Assembly: GCA_930367215.1 (NCBI GenBank)
Contig: OV884059.1
Coordinates: 248,681,803-248,745,802, forward strand
DNA: 64,000 bases
Direction: 5' to 3'
Source of the DNA: Pollenia angustigena
Taxonomy: Eukaryota > Arthropoda > Insecta > Diptera > Polleniidae
Under the pieces are notes generated by a model. That model saw only the letters and a list, made by a program, of their open reading frames with translations, made no database searches and was not told the origin of the DNA. Below are positions 24,040-33,647 of this stretch, piece by piece (position 1 is the stretch's first letter; every line of letters starts with the position of its first letter). A program made the translations under genes and the position numbers.

Positions 24040-24590
24040 TATAATTAGTATTGTGGTTATTTTGTTGAACTATTTATGGTTTTTAATCCAAATTTTTAAT
24101 ATTTTTAATTAGGCTTAAGTTCATGAAATTTAATTTTTATTAAATTATTTTTATGAAGAAAGGAACAGAAGTAAAGGAAAAAACATGTAAAATCAATTAA
24201 AATGGATAATCATTCAGGAAAGCAAATTTCGATCTACCAAATGTTAAAATACAATTTGGTTTAAGGATTGATGTTTGACTATTGACGTCAGCAGTCGTCG
24301 ATGGCTGCGAGTGTAAGACGGCAAAATCCATCTGAGGAGATCGAGTGGTTGCGATCGAAACATGTCATGGTAACCTGCCGGCCAGGGTTCGAGCTCGAGC
24401 CACGTCAAGAATGAAAGATTATCAATAACAATTTTAATTGATTTTCATGTTGTAAAATTCCTTTCTTCATAAAAATAATTTAATAAAAATTAAATTTCAT
24501 GAACTTAAGCCTAATTAAAAATATTAAAAATTTGGATTAAAAACCATAAATAGTTCAACAAAATAACCACAATACTAATTATTGTTAAAG
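24040..24590. repeat. tRNA-core repeat flanked by ~120 bp inverted repeats (copy 2)
   Basis: The arms 24040-24165 and 24445-24588 are inverted copies (TAGTATTGTGGTTATTTTGT ... ACAAAATAACCACAATACTA). Between them is the tRNA-like core with B-box-like GGGTTCGAGC at about 24386. The same core is found in copies 1 and 3 with only one such arm, so this copy looks like a head-to-head rearrangement. Confidence 0.6.
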
Positions 24591-24689
24591 CTAAGGCACG
24601 AGCTCTATGTGTACATTTGTCCTTCAAGTTGTGCTGAAAAAGGTCAACAGAAAAGAGAAAGACAAAGTGAAAAAACAAAAAAAAATGTA

Positions 24690-25110
24690 CTTGGACTTCG
24701 GGAAAAAAAATTCTTGACAAAAGTACGAAAAAACAGAAGTAAAGGAAAAAACATGTAAAATCAATTAAAATGGATAATCATTCAGAAAGGCAAATTTCGA
24801 TCTACCAAATGTTAAAATACAATTTGGTTTAAGGATTGATGTTTGACTAGTGACGTCAGCAGTCGTCGATGGCTGCGAGTGTAAGGCGGCAAAATCCATT
24901 TGAGGAGATCGAGTGGTTGCGATCGAAACATGTCATGGTAACCTGCCGGCCAGGGTTCGAGCCTGAGCCACGTCAAGAATGAAAGATTATCAATAACAAT
25001 TTTAATTAATTTTCATGTTGTAAAATTCCTTTCTTCATAAAAATAATTTAATAAAAATTAAATTTCATGAACTTAAGCCTAATTAAAAATATTAAAAATT
25101 TTTATTTATT
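24690..25110 (+). repeat. tRNA-core repeat (copy 3)
   Basis: About 95 percent similar by eye to copy 2 from ACAGAAGTAAAGGAAAAAAC onward, with the intact B-box-like GGGTTCGAGCC near 24953 and the right arm to about 25105. Orientation is opposite to copy 1. The 25111-25980 stretch after it is AT-rich and holds no supported gene. Confidence 0.6.
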
Positions 25111-26055
25111 TATAAATATTTAAAAGTGAAATTTATTTGCAATAATATTTACTTGTATATGAAAAAATATTTAGGCTAAATTATCTAGTCTTAAGAAATA
25201 AATTTTTGTCAAATTTTTTGGTAATTACACAAATTTCAGCTTTACTACAACTACCACATGAAGTGACCATAATTTTATTGGTACTTCTTTTACGTTGTAC
25301 CCATTTTAATATGTTCCTTTTTTTCGGAACATACATACCTATTTCATCTTCGGTATTTATAAAAACAACAATCACGTCTCTTCACTTTTTGCGCGTTAAG
25401 CAAGAGAACAAATAAATACTATATTCGACAGCGAGTTTCACATGTGAAGAAAAAAGTTACTCGTTGCAGACCTCTAGTTCACAATCAAAAAAACATTTTG
25501 CCTTTTCTTCTATCTTTTTTCTTCCCAAAGTATTTTTAAAATTATTTTAAAAATGTAACTAAAGTTGAGTCAACTAGAACTTCAGCAACAATTTGTATTA
25601 AATTGTTTTTGACGTTTAAAATAATTTTATCTAGTTTTGAATGAAAATTTTAACAAAATGTTTACAAAAATAAAAATAAATGCATAATATTGTTGTGGCT
25701 AAAATTTGCAAACGGTTTCTTGATGCCAAAATATGAGTAGTTAAAAAAGAAATTGTTGCTCTATTATGAACACCAAGTGAAAATGTTTTTTTGATTGTGA
25801 ACGCAGCTTTACAGTTTAAATACTTGCGGCGGCTAGCATCAAAAAACAGTATTAGTTCAGACTTTGTCAAGTTTACTATAAACGTTGAAGTGTGTTGATA
25901 ACAATAGTGAGTTGTATATAAAAGCTGTAAATTACGGTTGTTAAAATTACTAAGTTCTTAATAATTAAGTGTTATACATTAAACTAGTGCTGGGAAACTA
26001 TCGATAGTACTATCGATAGGAAAAATATTAATATCGATATTAAAGATATGGGCTT

Positions 26056-26786
26056 AAGTCCAGTTTACCAACGCAGTTTCAAATAAAAAAAGTACATAGG
26101 GTAAGTAAAAATTGAAAAAAATAAGAAGAACAACTAAATGACAAAGTTCTCGGAAACGCATAGTTTCCGAGTTATGGGCCTCTGAAGTTTTCATATAAAT
26201 TTGCGATTTCCCACTACATTTTTGAACGTATATAGCCAATATTGAAATCATTTAAAAGCTTTGGAATAAATTTTTCTAGATGTAAACATTTTATTTAAAA
26301 ATTATTAATCCATTAAGGATTAAGGAGTCGGCTATGCGGAGATGGTGTATTTAGCGAAGCCGGTGTTTGTTATACCATAGAGGATAAAATCCTTGCGACC
26401 GGCCGAAGGCCGGCTATGCAGAGAAGCTTTATTAAGAGAAGCTGGGGTTTATTTGATTACATTTTTATTACCTAGTGCACTTCCGTAGCATTTTGATATA
26501 CATTTTGTAAAAACTATATTAGGAGCTAAAGAATTAAAAAGTTTTAAATAAATTTTGCATTTCCAGAAAGATCTGTTCAAATGCTTTCAAATAATAACAA
26601 TATTGGCCATATACGTTCAGAAATGTAGGGGGAAATCGCAAATTTATATGAAAACTTCAGAGGTCCATAACTCGGAAACTATGCGTTTCTGAGAAATTTG
26701 CCATTTAACTTTTTCTTCTTATTTTTCGATTTTCTATTACCCTATGTACTTTTTATTATTTGGAGCTGCGTTGGTAAAATGGACTT
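26056..26786. repeat. Palindromic element with ~225 bp arms
   Basis: AAGTCCAGTTTACCAACGCAG at 26056 is mirrored by the sequence ending TTGGTAAAATGGACTT at 26786; the arms reach about 26280 and restart near 26565. The centre carries the GC-rich hairpin module (GAAGCCGGTGTTTGTTATAC, GGCCGAAGGCCGG), so that module probably inserted into the loop or is part of the family. Just outside, at 25985, CTAGTGCTGGGAAACTATCG recurs inverted at about 58885-58908. Confidence 0.65.
26330..26445. repeat. GC-rich hairpin module in the palindrome centre
   Basis: GGCTATGCGGAG, GCGAAGCCGGTGTTTGTTAT, ACCGGCCGAAGGCCGGC. The same words occur at 8826-9130, and looser versions occur in the 1.6-8.3 kb duplication. Confidence 0.5.
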
Positions 26787-26900
26787 GTTCCAAGATATGT
26801 AACAGCAGCTATACACACACAGTTTTTTGCCTCAAATTTTTACTTGCTATCAGTGTGACCACAATGATTTATTCTAATTTCTTCGACCTTTTTTTAAAAT

Positions 26901-27150
26901 GTTTTTCTTCTTTATTAATTTTTGAGCTTAAGGTCACTTCTATTTTAAATATTTGGTATATTTTAATTATCGATATTTCGATTTCCTTTGAAAATCTTCT
27001 TCAGGATATATTTTTTTGTCAAGCATAATTTTTGTTAAAATATATCCTGAAGAAGATTTCCAAAGGAAATCGAAATATCGATAATTAAAATATACCAAAT
27101 ATTTAAAATAGAAGTGACCTTAAGCTCAAAAATTAATAAAGAAGAAAAAC
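26901..27150. repeat. Near-perfect 250 bp palindrome (hairpin)
   Basis: GTTTTTCTTCTTTATTAATT at 26901 is matched by its reverse complement ending at 27150. The arms are about 112-114 bp with very few mismatches, separated by about 20 bp (AAGCATAATTTTTG region). It includes ATATCGATAATTAAAATATA on the right arm. The surrounding 27151-28037 is AT-rich with nothing supported. Confidence 0.75.
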
Positions 27151-28037
27151 AGATTAAAACAATGCTAAAAATAAAATTTGAAGATGCTAAAGAAATGCTA
27201 AACTTTGTTGAATAATTGTATAATTTTAATGAATGAATTATACATTAATTTACCTGAAAATATCATATTTCTTTAAAATAAAATTATGTTTATATAAAAA
27301 CAAATTATATACATACATAGATTTATTTAATAAAAACAATTCAGTAGTTTGAAAAAAGGTAAGCGATTTTTTAACCAAAAAAACAAAAGGCCCTATCTAC
27401 AAAATATTACCTTATTATTAGTTATTATAGTTATTTGCTTAAGCAATGTGGAATCAAATGTTTTTTTGAGTTTGTTTTTTGGTTTTTAAATACATTTGAG
27501 AGACTTTTTATTAATTTTTGACGGTAGGTTAAGCAAGGTTATGCATATTATGGTTGGGCCTTTAGGTTTTACAAGAAAAGTAGAAGAAAAATAAATTAAA
27601 AACAGTTTAAGGCGATTAATAAATTTTCAAAGTGTTAGATAGGGTTTTTTGCGTTTTAGATAACGATATACATACATTTCTGTGGCAAAAAATAATAATG
27701 GCTTAAGTCGAAATTTTGTGTTTTGAGATATTAAGGGTTTTGTCTAAAATGAATTGTGAAAGTTAAAATATAAATGCGTATAGTTTTATTAATAATGACA
27801 TTTTATACTTGAAATTTAGCTGCATCATAGATATTGAAGAAGATAATAAGAATATGTAATAAAATTAAAAAAAAGCACGTAAGTCAACTTAACCATAATT
27901 ATTTATTGCCACAGATATATATTATTAAATATAAAATATAAGTAAAAACAAAAATTATCATTGAAAACACAAAAGGCTATTCAACAGCATTTTCAGTAAA
28001 TTTAATTTCACATTAAACACACCATTATATGAATAGT

Positions 28038-28453
28038 CCCAGTAAAAAATGTGCTCCAAAAGGAGCAGGTTTTATATATGAGTTCATACCTCAAATCGCT
28101 TTAAACCTGCTGATGGGATGCATGATTTTTGTATGGGGTGTTCCCGGTTTGGAGGACTATTTTCTGCTGACAATAAGCGCTTCTTTTAACATGCTGACAA
28201 AGCACACCTAAAGTGCTTTTTTAGGGGCTAACTTTACTTGTTCAAATGCCTTTTTTCAATCATTTTCGTAAACCATAATATATTTTTATGTTTTTGCATT
28301 AAAACCGTAATTGTTGTCAGCACCAAAATAGCAGCTTTTTTGTATATTTTATTCTATTTCGTTTACTGCTGCATAAAAGCTCTTTTATTGAAGCGCTCGA
28401 TTATGCGCTTTATCTCTTAAGTGCTTCAAAAAACCCAATTTTTTTTTACTGGG
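28038..28453. mobile_element. Short TIR element (CCCAGTAAAAAA ends)
   Basis: CCCAGTAAAAAATGTGC at 28038 mirrors TTTTTTTACTGGG ending at 28453. The interior has repeated 'AAAGTGCTTTTTTAG' and CTTGTTCAAATGCC-type phrases, similar in style to the hAT element at 17658-18453. No target duplication is clear. It abuts the LINE 5' edge. Confidence 0.5.
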
Positions 28454-28478
28454 GTGTTCCTTTATTCCAAAATAAAAA

Positions 28479-29085
28479 ATGGAAACAGTTGCGATTAACA
28501 TAAAAGTTATGCAAGATGAAATAAACGCTTTAAAATATAAAGTTAAACAACAAGAAAATGTGAACGTTGCCAGTGAACTAAGATTAAATGAAATTCCCTA
28601 TAAGCCCAATGAAAATTTATTAAAAATTTTTGATCAAATCTGCAATACTATTAATACAACGGTTCCTGCAATTAAAACGATTTATCGGCTACAAAATCAT
28701 AACAAAAAACACACTCGCGAGATGCGGTAATAATTGTAATGTTTTGGTCCCCATGTGACAAAAACTATTTTTTGAAAACCTTATCTAATTGGCGTAAAAC
28801 TAATCCACGGTTTTTCTTTACGTTGAGAGATATTGGTGAAAATTCTGACAATAAGTTTTATGTCAATGAATACCTTACGTCTACAAATTTCAAGATTCTA
28901 CGTGCTGCTACTCGTCTTAAAAAGGAACATCGCATATATAGTGCTTTTACAATACGTGGCTTGGTTTATGTCAGGCGATACATATTGATGAGTTGGAACA
29001 TCTTAACAATTTATTTCGAGCTCCTGACGTATCACTTGCTGCTGGCGAATATCCGTACGTCTCTGATAATAACTACTCTTAATAT
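28479..29085 (+). pseudogene. LINE ORF1 protein, frameshifted
   Basis: 28479-28730 encodes an N-terminal coiled-coil-like stretch (MQDEINALKYKVKQQE) followed by NENLLKIFDQICNTIN. After a frameshift near 28722 the next frame reads IIVMFWSPCDKNYFLKTL, then FYVNEYLTSTNFKILRAATR and FTIRGLVYVRR. After another shift near 28978 it reads IDELEHLNNLF. This is the usual order of ORF1 in CR1/Jockey-group LINEs (coiled coil, nucleic-acid-binding core, C-terminal basic segment). Known role: RNA-binding chaperone. This copy is not functional. Confidence 0.7.
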
Positions 29086-29289
29086 AACATTCATAATTTT
29101 CTTTTATCTCTTGTCTTTGCTTTATTACATGTTTTTCAATTTTGTTTGTTAATTATGTTACCAATTTTAGTAATATCATTTATATACCATTTGGAAATGA
29201 GAATATAATATACTCCTCGTGCGTTACTTCTTCTTTTTTAATTGTTAATGTTAATGAACAACTTAAATAATAATAGGGTTCGTTCTAGG

Positions 29290-30784
29290 GACGGAATTGG
29301 GACGATGATAAAAATTTTAGCCGCTCAAAGGAGTGGTATTAAGATCCGTCACATCAACGCACAGAGCTTGTGACCAAAAATTGAAGAGTTTAGGTTTATT
29401 TTCGAGCACTCTGGCGTTGATTTGATATGTGTGTCTGAGACATGGCTTAAACCTGAGTTAAATGATCTGTCAATTTCTCTGCAAGGATACAATATTAGGA
29501 GAGTAGATAGAAATGGGTACGGTGGTGTGGCAGTTTATGCGAAAAAAGGGATTGCAATTAAAGTTATCAGTTCTTCTACGGATAATGTTGTGGTTACTGG
29601 TGCCGAAAATTCTGGAAATCTGGTAGAATATCTTTGTATGGAGAACTTTATGAACACCCTTGAAACATATACAGTCTTATACGAAGACGTTATCATTACA
29701 GGTGATTTCAACTCAAATATTTTAGTGAACCCTTATCTGACTGACAATATGCTAACACTTGGTCTTAATTCACCAAACACAAATATAGCTACGCATTATA
29801 CAAGTACAAATAATACACTTCTTGATCTCTTCTTTGTTGCGGATATTTTGAATGTGTTGCTTTATGATCAACTGTCTGCCTCTTCTTTCTCACACCATGA
29901 CCTAATTTTCATGACGTATAATTTGCAGTTCAATTTGCCACAGCAACTTGTTAGATACCGTGACTTTCAGAACATTGAGTATGTAAGATTAGAGGAAGAA
30001 TTTCTCAGGATTGATTGGAGCGTGCTATATAACCTGATTTCAGTTGATGATCAGCTCTCTTTTCTACAACACAACTTAAACTATTTATATGATCTTGTGG
30101 TTCCTTTAAGAACAAAGAATGTAAACAGACATAATAAGCCCTGGTTCACTCAGGACATAAAACAAATGATTAGTCGCAGAGATTTCTCATATGCTCGGTG
30201 GAAACGTTTTAAAACCGCAGAATTGCTTGCAGAATATCGAGTAACACGTAAAATTACGAACAGATTAATTAAGAAAGCAATATTTGACTACTATGCTTCA
30301 AAGTTATCCGCTGCCATAGGGTCGAAAAAAACTTGGCAAGCAATTCGTGAAATTGGTATTGGTAAGGCTTGTAGCCAAGGGTTATGTACTATCGACGCTA
30401 ACGTCCTAAATAACCTGTTTTTAAATATCCCATATGTGGCTCCATCTGCTGCTTACAATAACCTCGCTAATGACAGTGCACACAATCATTTCTATTTTAC
30501 TCATGTTGGGCAGTCTGACGTCTTATCCAGTTTATTATCAATAAAATCTAATGCAGTTGATGTGGACGGAATTGATCCTAGGTTTTTGAAGATCCTCATT
30601 CTTAAACTTCTTCCTTTTATAACTTTTGTTTTTAATAAGATTTTTACCACCAACCAGTATCCAAAAATATGGAAACTGGCGAAGATTATTCCTATACCAA
30701 AATCCAATTCTGATTACAGGCCAATAGCAATCTTGCCATTTTTATCTAAAGTTGTTTAATTAATAAACAAATCTCACAATATAT
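29290..30784 (+). pseudogene. LINE ORF2: endonuclease and RT start, broken by G1
   Basis: The endonuclease motifs HINAQSL (followed by a stop at about 29371) and GVDLICVSETWLKP are present, and VIITGDFNSN follows. The middle of the endonuclease seems deleted between about residues 68 and 73 of the 29422-30759 frame, because two motifs lie too close. The RT palm begins with SNAVDVDGIDPRFL, IWKLAKIIPIPKSNSDYRPI and AILPFLSK. Translation stops at 30757 just before the G1 insertion (30785); the same reading frame resumes after G1 at 49907. Group: Jockey/CR1-like, by motif only. Confidence 0.8.
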
Positions 30785-31615
30785 TGTAATGGCGCAAGTT
30801 GTAACATATGCAAAATAATTTTTGAATTTTATTTGTTTTACAACTTTTATATAAGTCGGGTTGCTAGATTAGCTGCGCAACTGAACTTAATATTTTTTAT
30901 AAGGTTAAAGGTACTTTGCATGTGAAAAAAAAAAAAAAGTAACCGCAAATAGTTCGTATTAAGACCAACATTTATTCGTTTGACAGCAGAAATTAATTGC
31001 CCTAGGCCTTTAGACACAACATAGTCTAAGGTTCAATAAATATTCCACGTGGACCATAGCAGGTAGTATAAGGTTCTTAGGGTCCAACGACCATAACCTA
31101 GTCTCGGGTTCAGTTCAGTTAATAATTCAAGTGGTAGAAAGCTTTGATTGGAAGAACGTATAATTCGTTTCTGGTGAAGACACATGCAACCATTAAACAT
31201 ATTTGGACTCTTCGGCTACTTACAGTTCTTATAGCAAATTTATTTTTATTCTTTGTCTTAAAGCCGACCATCACTAAGTCAAACAAAACTATAAATCATT
31301 AGTTAATGCAATTCTTTTTCCCTCAACCTTTCCTAAGAAAAAAAAAACAAACCATTTAAATTTCCGTATAAATATATATATATATATATTTTTTTTTTTG
31401 TTTCCAAATACCACAAACTATCCTTAATCCGATTCTATTCATCCTACTCGTATTTTCTGTTACAAATTACTGATCCACTAAACTAACTAACATATTCAAC
31501 AATAACTCCTACATTTAATAAACTAGAATTTAATATACTTAGATGTAATTTACTCGAGTTAAACGGTATTAAAAAAAAAAAAAAAAAAAAAAATAAAACT
31601 ATAGTTTTCTTGATG

Positions 31616-31651
<36 letters not shown>

Positions 31652-32941
31652 AATCTTTTCTATCTTTTTTTTTTTTTTTTTTTTTTTTTTAATTCCCTAA
31701 ACTAATCCCGCGAAGCTTTACGCTTGTCTGCAGGAACCAGAGTCTCTGGCGGGAATCGAACCCGCAACCCCGGAGCTGATAGACTAGCTCACTACCAGCT
31801 AGCCTACCGGGGCACTCACTCTAACTAAGTAACTATTATTTCCCTTTATTATAAATTCCGTATACCTTATTCAAAATTCCTAATAATATAATTCCTAAAA
31901 CGTCAAAAGTATAATCCCAATCTTGCAACAAAACCCCTAGAAATCAATATAATACTCATCGACATGCCGGAGGCCTTCTGCAGAGTTGGAGTCATAAGAG
32001 ATCGTAAGTGATTTTTTTTATTATTCTCTCTTGTTAAATTGTATATACTTTTGTAGTTTTTTTGTTTTTTTTTTTCTATCTTTACTTGCATATTACAAAG
32101 AAATCTTATAGCCTGATGTTTTTTTTTTAAGCTCAAATCATGGAATGGGGAGTAAAAATCTATAAGATCTCTTTGTAATTAAAAGCTCTATCATTTTTAT
32201 ACATATATTTTTTTTATCGTCGGTCTATTTATTATTTCAGTTATTTCTTAATTTTCTTTTGGTTATTATTCTGATTTATTTTTTTTATTATTATATTGTT
32301 TTTTTTTATTTATTCAAATTCAGTTAGTAAATAAGTTTAACCCTATAATGAATAGCTTAGTTAAAGTAAGAACATTACCATTATAGTTTGTGTAAGTTGA
32401 CATTATGGTTTTAATAAATTAAAAATGAATTCGATAAGAATGATTTAATTTGTTATTTGTAGTAAAACTTCGTGGTCCTATAGAAAAAAAAAGTAAGGTG
32501 TGTTTGGGGTTTTCCAATGTTAAAATTATTTAGGTCCGTAGGAAAACCATCGGTTGGGTGGGTAAAGAGGCGCAGAACTACGACATCTAGTTCTCCTTTT
32601 AATATAAGATCTGAGTGAAAAGTTATTTTTTTTTTTTTTTTTTTTGTTAGGGCATATTAGGCACACGTGATTTTTCTTGTTATTTGTTATGCTAAAGGTC
32701 AATCATGAAACAAGATCCCCGCCCATTTACCGAACTAGCTAGTCCAGCGAGCACGTGTGTAAGGTTTCTGATAAAGACCATGGAAGGGAAATAGTGGCAT
32801 CATATGCCTTATACAAATTTTAGTGGAACGTATGAAGATCAAGGTTATTCTTTTGAATATGGAAAATCTTTATCTGTTGGCCTGTGAATGCAGGCAGAAT
32901 CTCCCCTATTTCACTACCCAAAGGCAAGATTTAACATTACA
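30785..32941 (+). repeat. G1 5' LTR (~2.16 kb with SINE)
   Basis: Starts TGTAATGGCG. The proposed end is ...CATTACA at 32941, which mirrors the start (TGTAATG) and lies 8 bp before the primer site. It contains long A and T tracts and the SINE at 31666-31813. 30785-31998 matches the split 3' LTR; 31999-32941 has no counterpart there. Confidence 0.7.
31666..31813 (-). mobile_element. tRNA-derived SINE with poly(A) tail
   Basis: Read on the minus strand: GCCCCGGTAGGCTAGCTGGT begins the tRNA-like head, with an A-box-like TAGCTGGTAGTG. The B-box GGTTCGATTCC lies inside a perfect T-arm stem (GCGGG/CCCGC). A roughly 45 bp body and a long A tail follow. The acceptor stem is imperfect and the anticodon arm is not convincing, so it is not a tRNA gene. 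The same LTR site at 49720-49740 lacks it, giving a direct empty-site comparison. Confidence 0.75.
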
Positions 32942-32949
32942 ATAACAAA

Positions 32950-32968
32950 TGGCGCCCAACGTGGGGCC
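32950..32968 (+). promoter_or_regulatory. G1 primer-binding site for tRNA-Lys
   Basis: TGGCGCCCAACGTGGGGC is complementary to the 3' end of insect tRNA-Lys(CUU) including the CCA (established tRNA sequence). Element E uses the same primer family. The following 32969-33647 is an untranslated leader with an A tract at 33090-33121; no gene is seen. Confidence 0.85.
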
Positions 32969-33091
32969 CGAGGTCTATATGATACATACTCAACACCATG
33001 TGTTTAAGTAAATTTTGATATTAATTCATTAATACCTTTAGGCCTTGGGACTCGTTAAAGTTAAACATTAATTCTTATCCGTATGTAGGAG

Positions 33092-33123
<32 letters not shown>

Positions 33124-33647
33124 AACAGACACTAAATACTTCACTGAAGAAATTTTGGGATACTATTGTTATAATTGTGTTGTATAACTTCATTTGGTTT
33201 TAACCAAGAATGCAATGTCGTGTGGCTATGGAGGAAATTGCTGTTATAAAACTAAGGTATGTTTTAAACAGTCCTTTATGTTTTACATGATCTTTCGTTC
33301 CTTTTTGTGCAGTAAAGTAGTATCTTAAAACTCTTTCGAGGAGGCAACCTGTTGTAGTGATCAAGTTATATTTGTTTTTAAGTTAAATTTTCGGAATTGC
33401 AATTATGAGGCAGTAGTATATTGCCCTAATTGACCACTTTTTACTTATATTCAAAATTAATTTTGATTATTATTACAGCTTAACTTCCGTTTTTCCGTGT
33501 TTTTTTTTTTTTATACAGATCTTATTCTTAAATACACATTTTGTTTTTACGTTTATTTTAAATTTTGCACAACTTTTTTTTTATATAAGACCACGTAAGA
33601 AGTTTTACTAAATTTTATGATTGTTAGATAATTTGGTTTTTTTAATT

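Noticed and set aside
31741..31813. Functional tRNA gene on the minus strand
   Set aside because: The T-arm and B-box are good, but the acceptor and anticodon arms do not fold convincingly and a body plus poly(A) follows; it is a SINE head.
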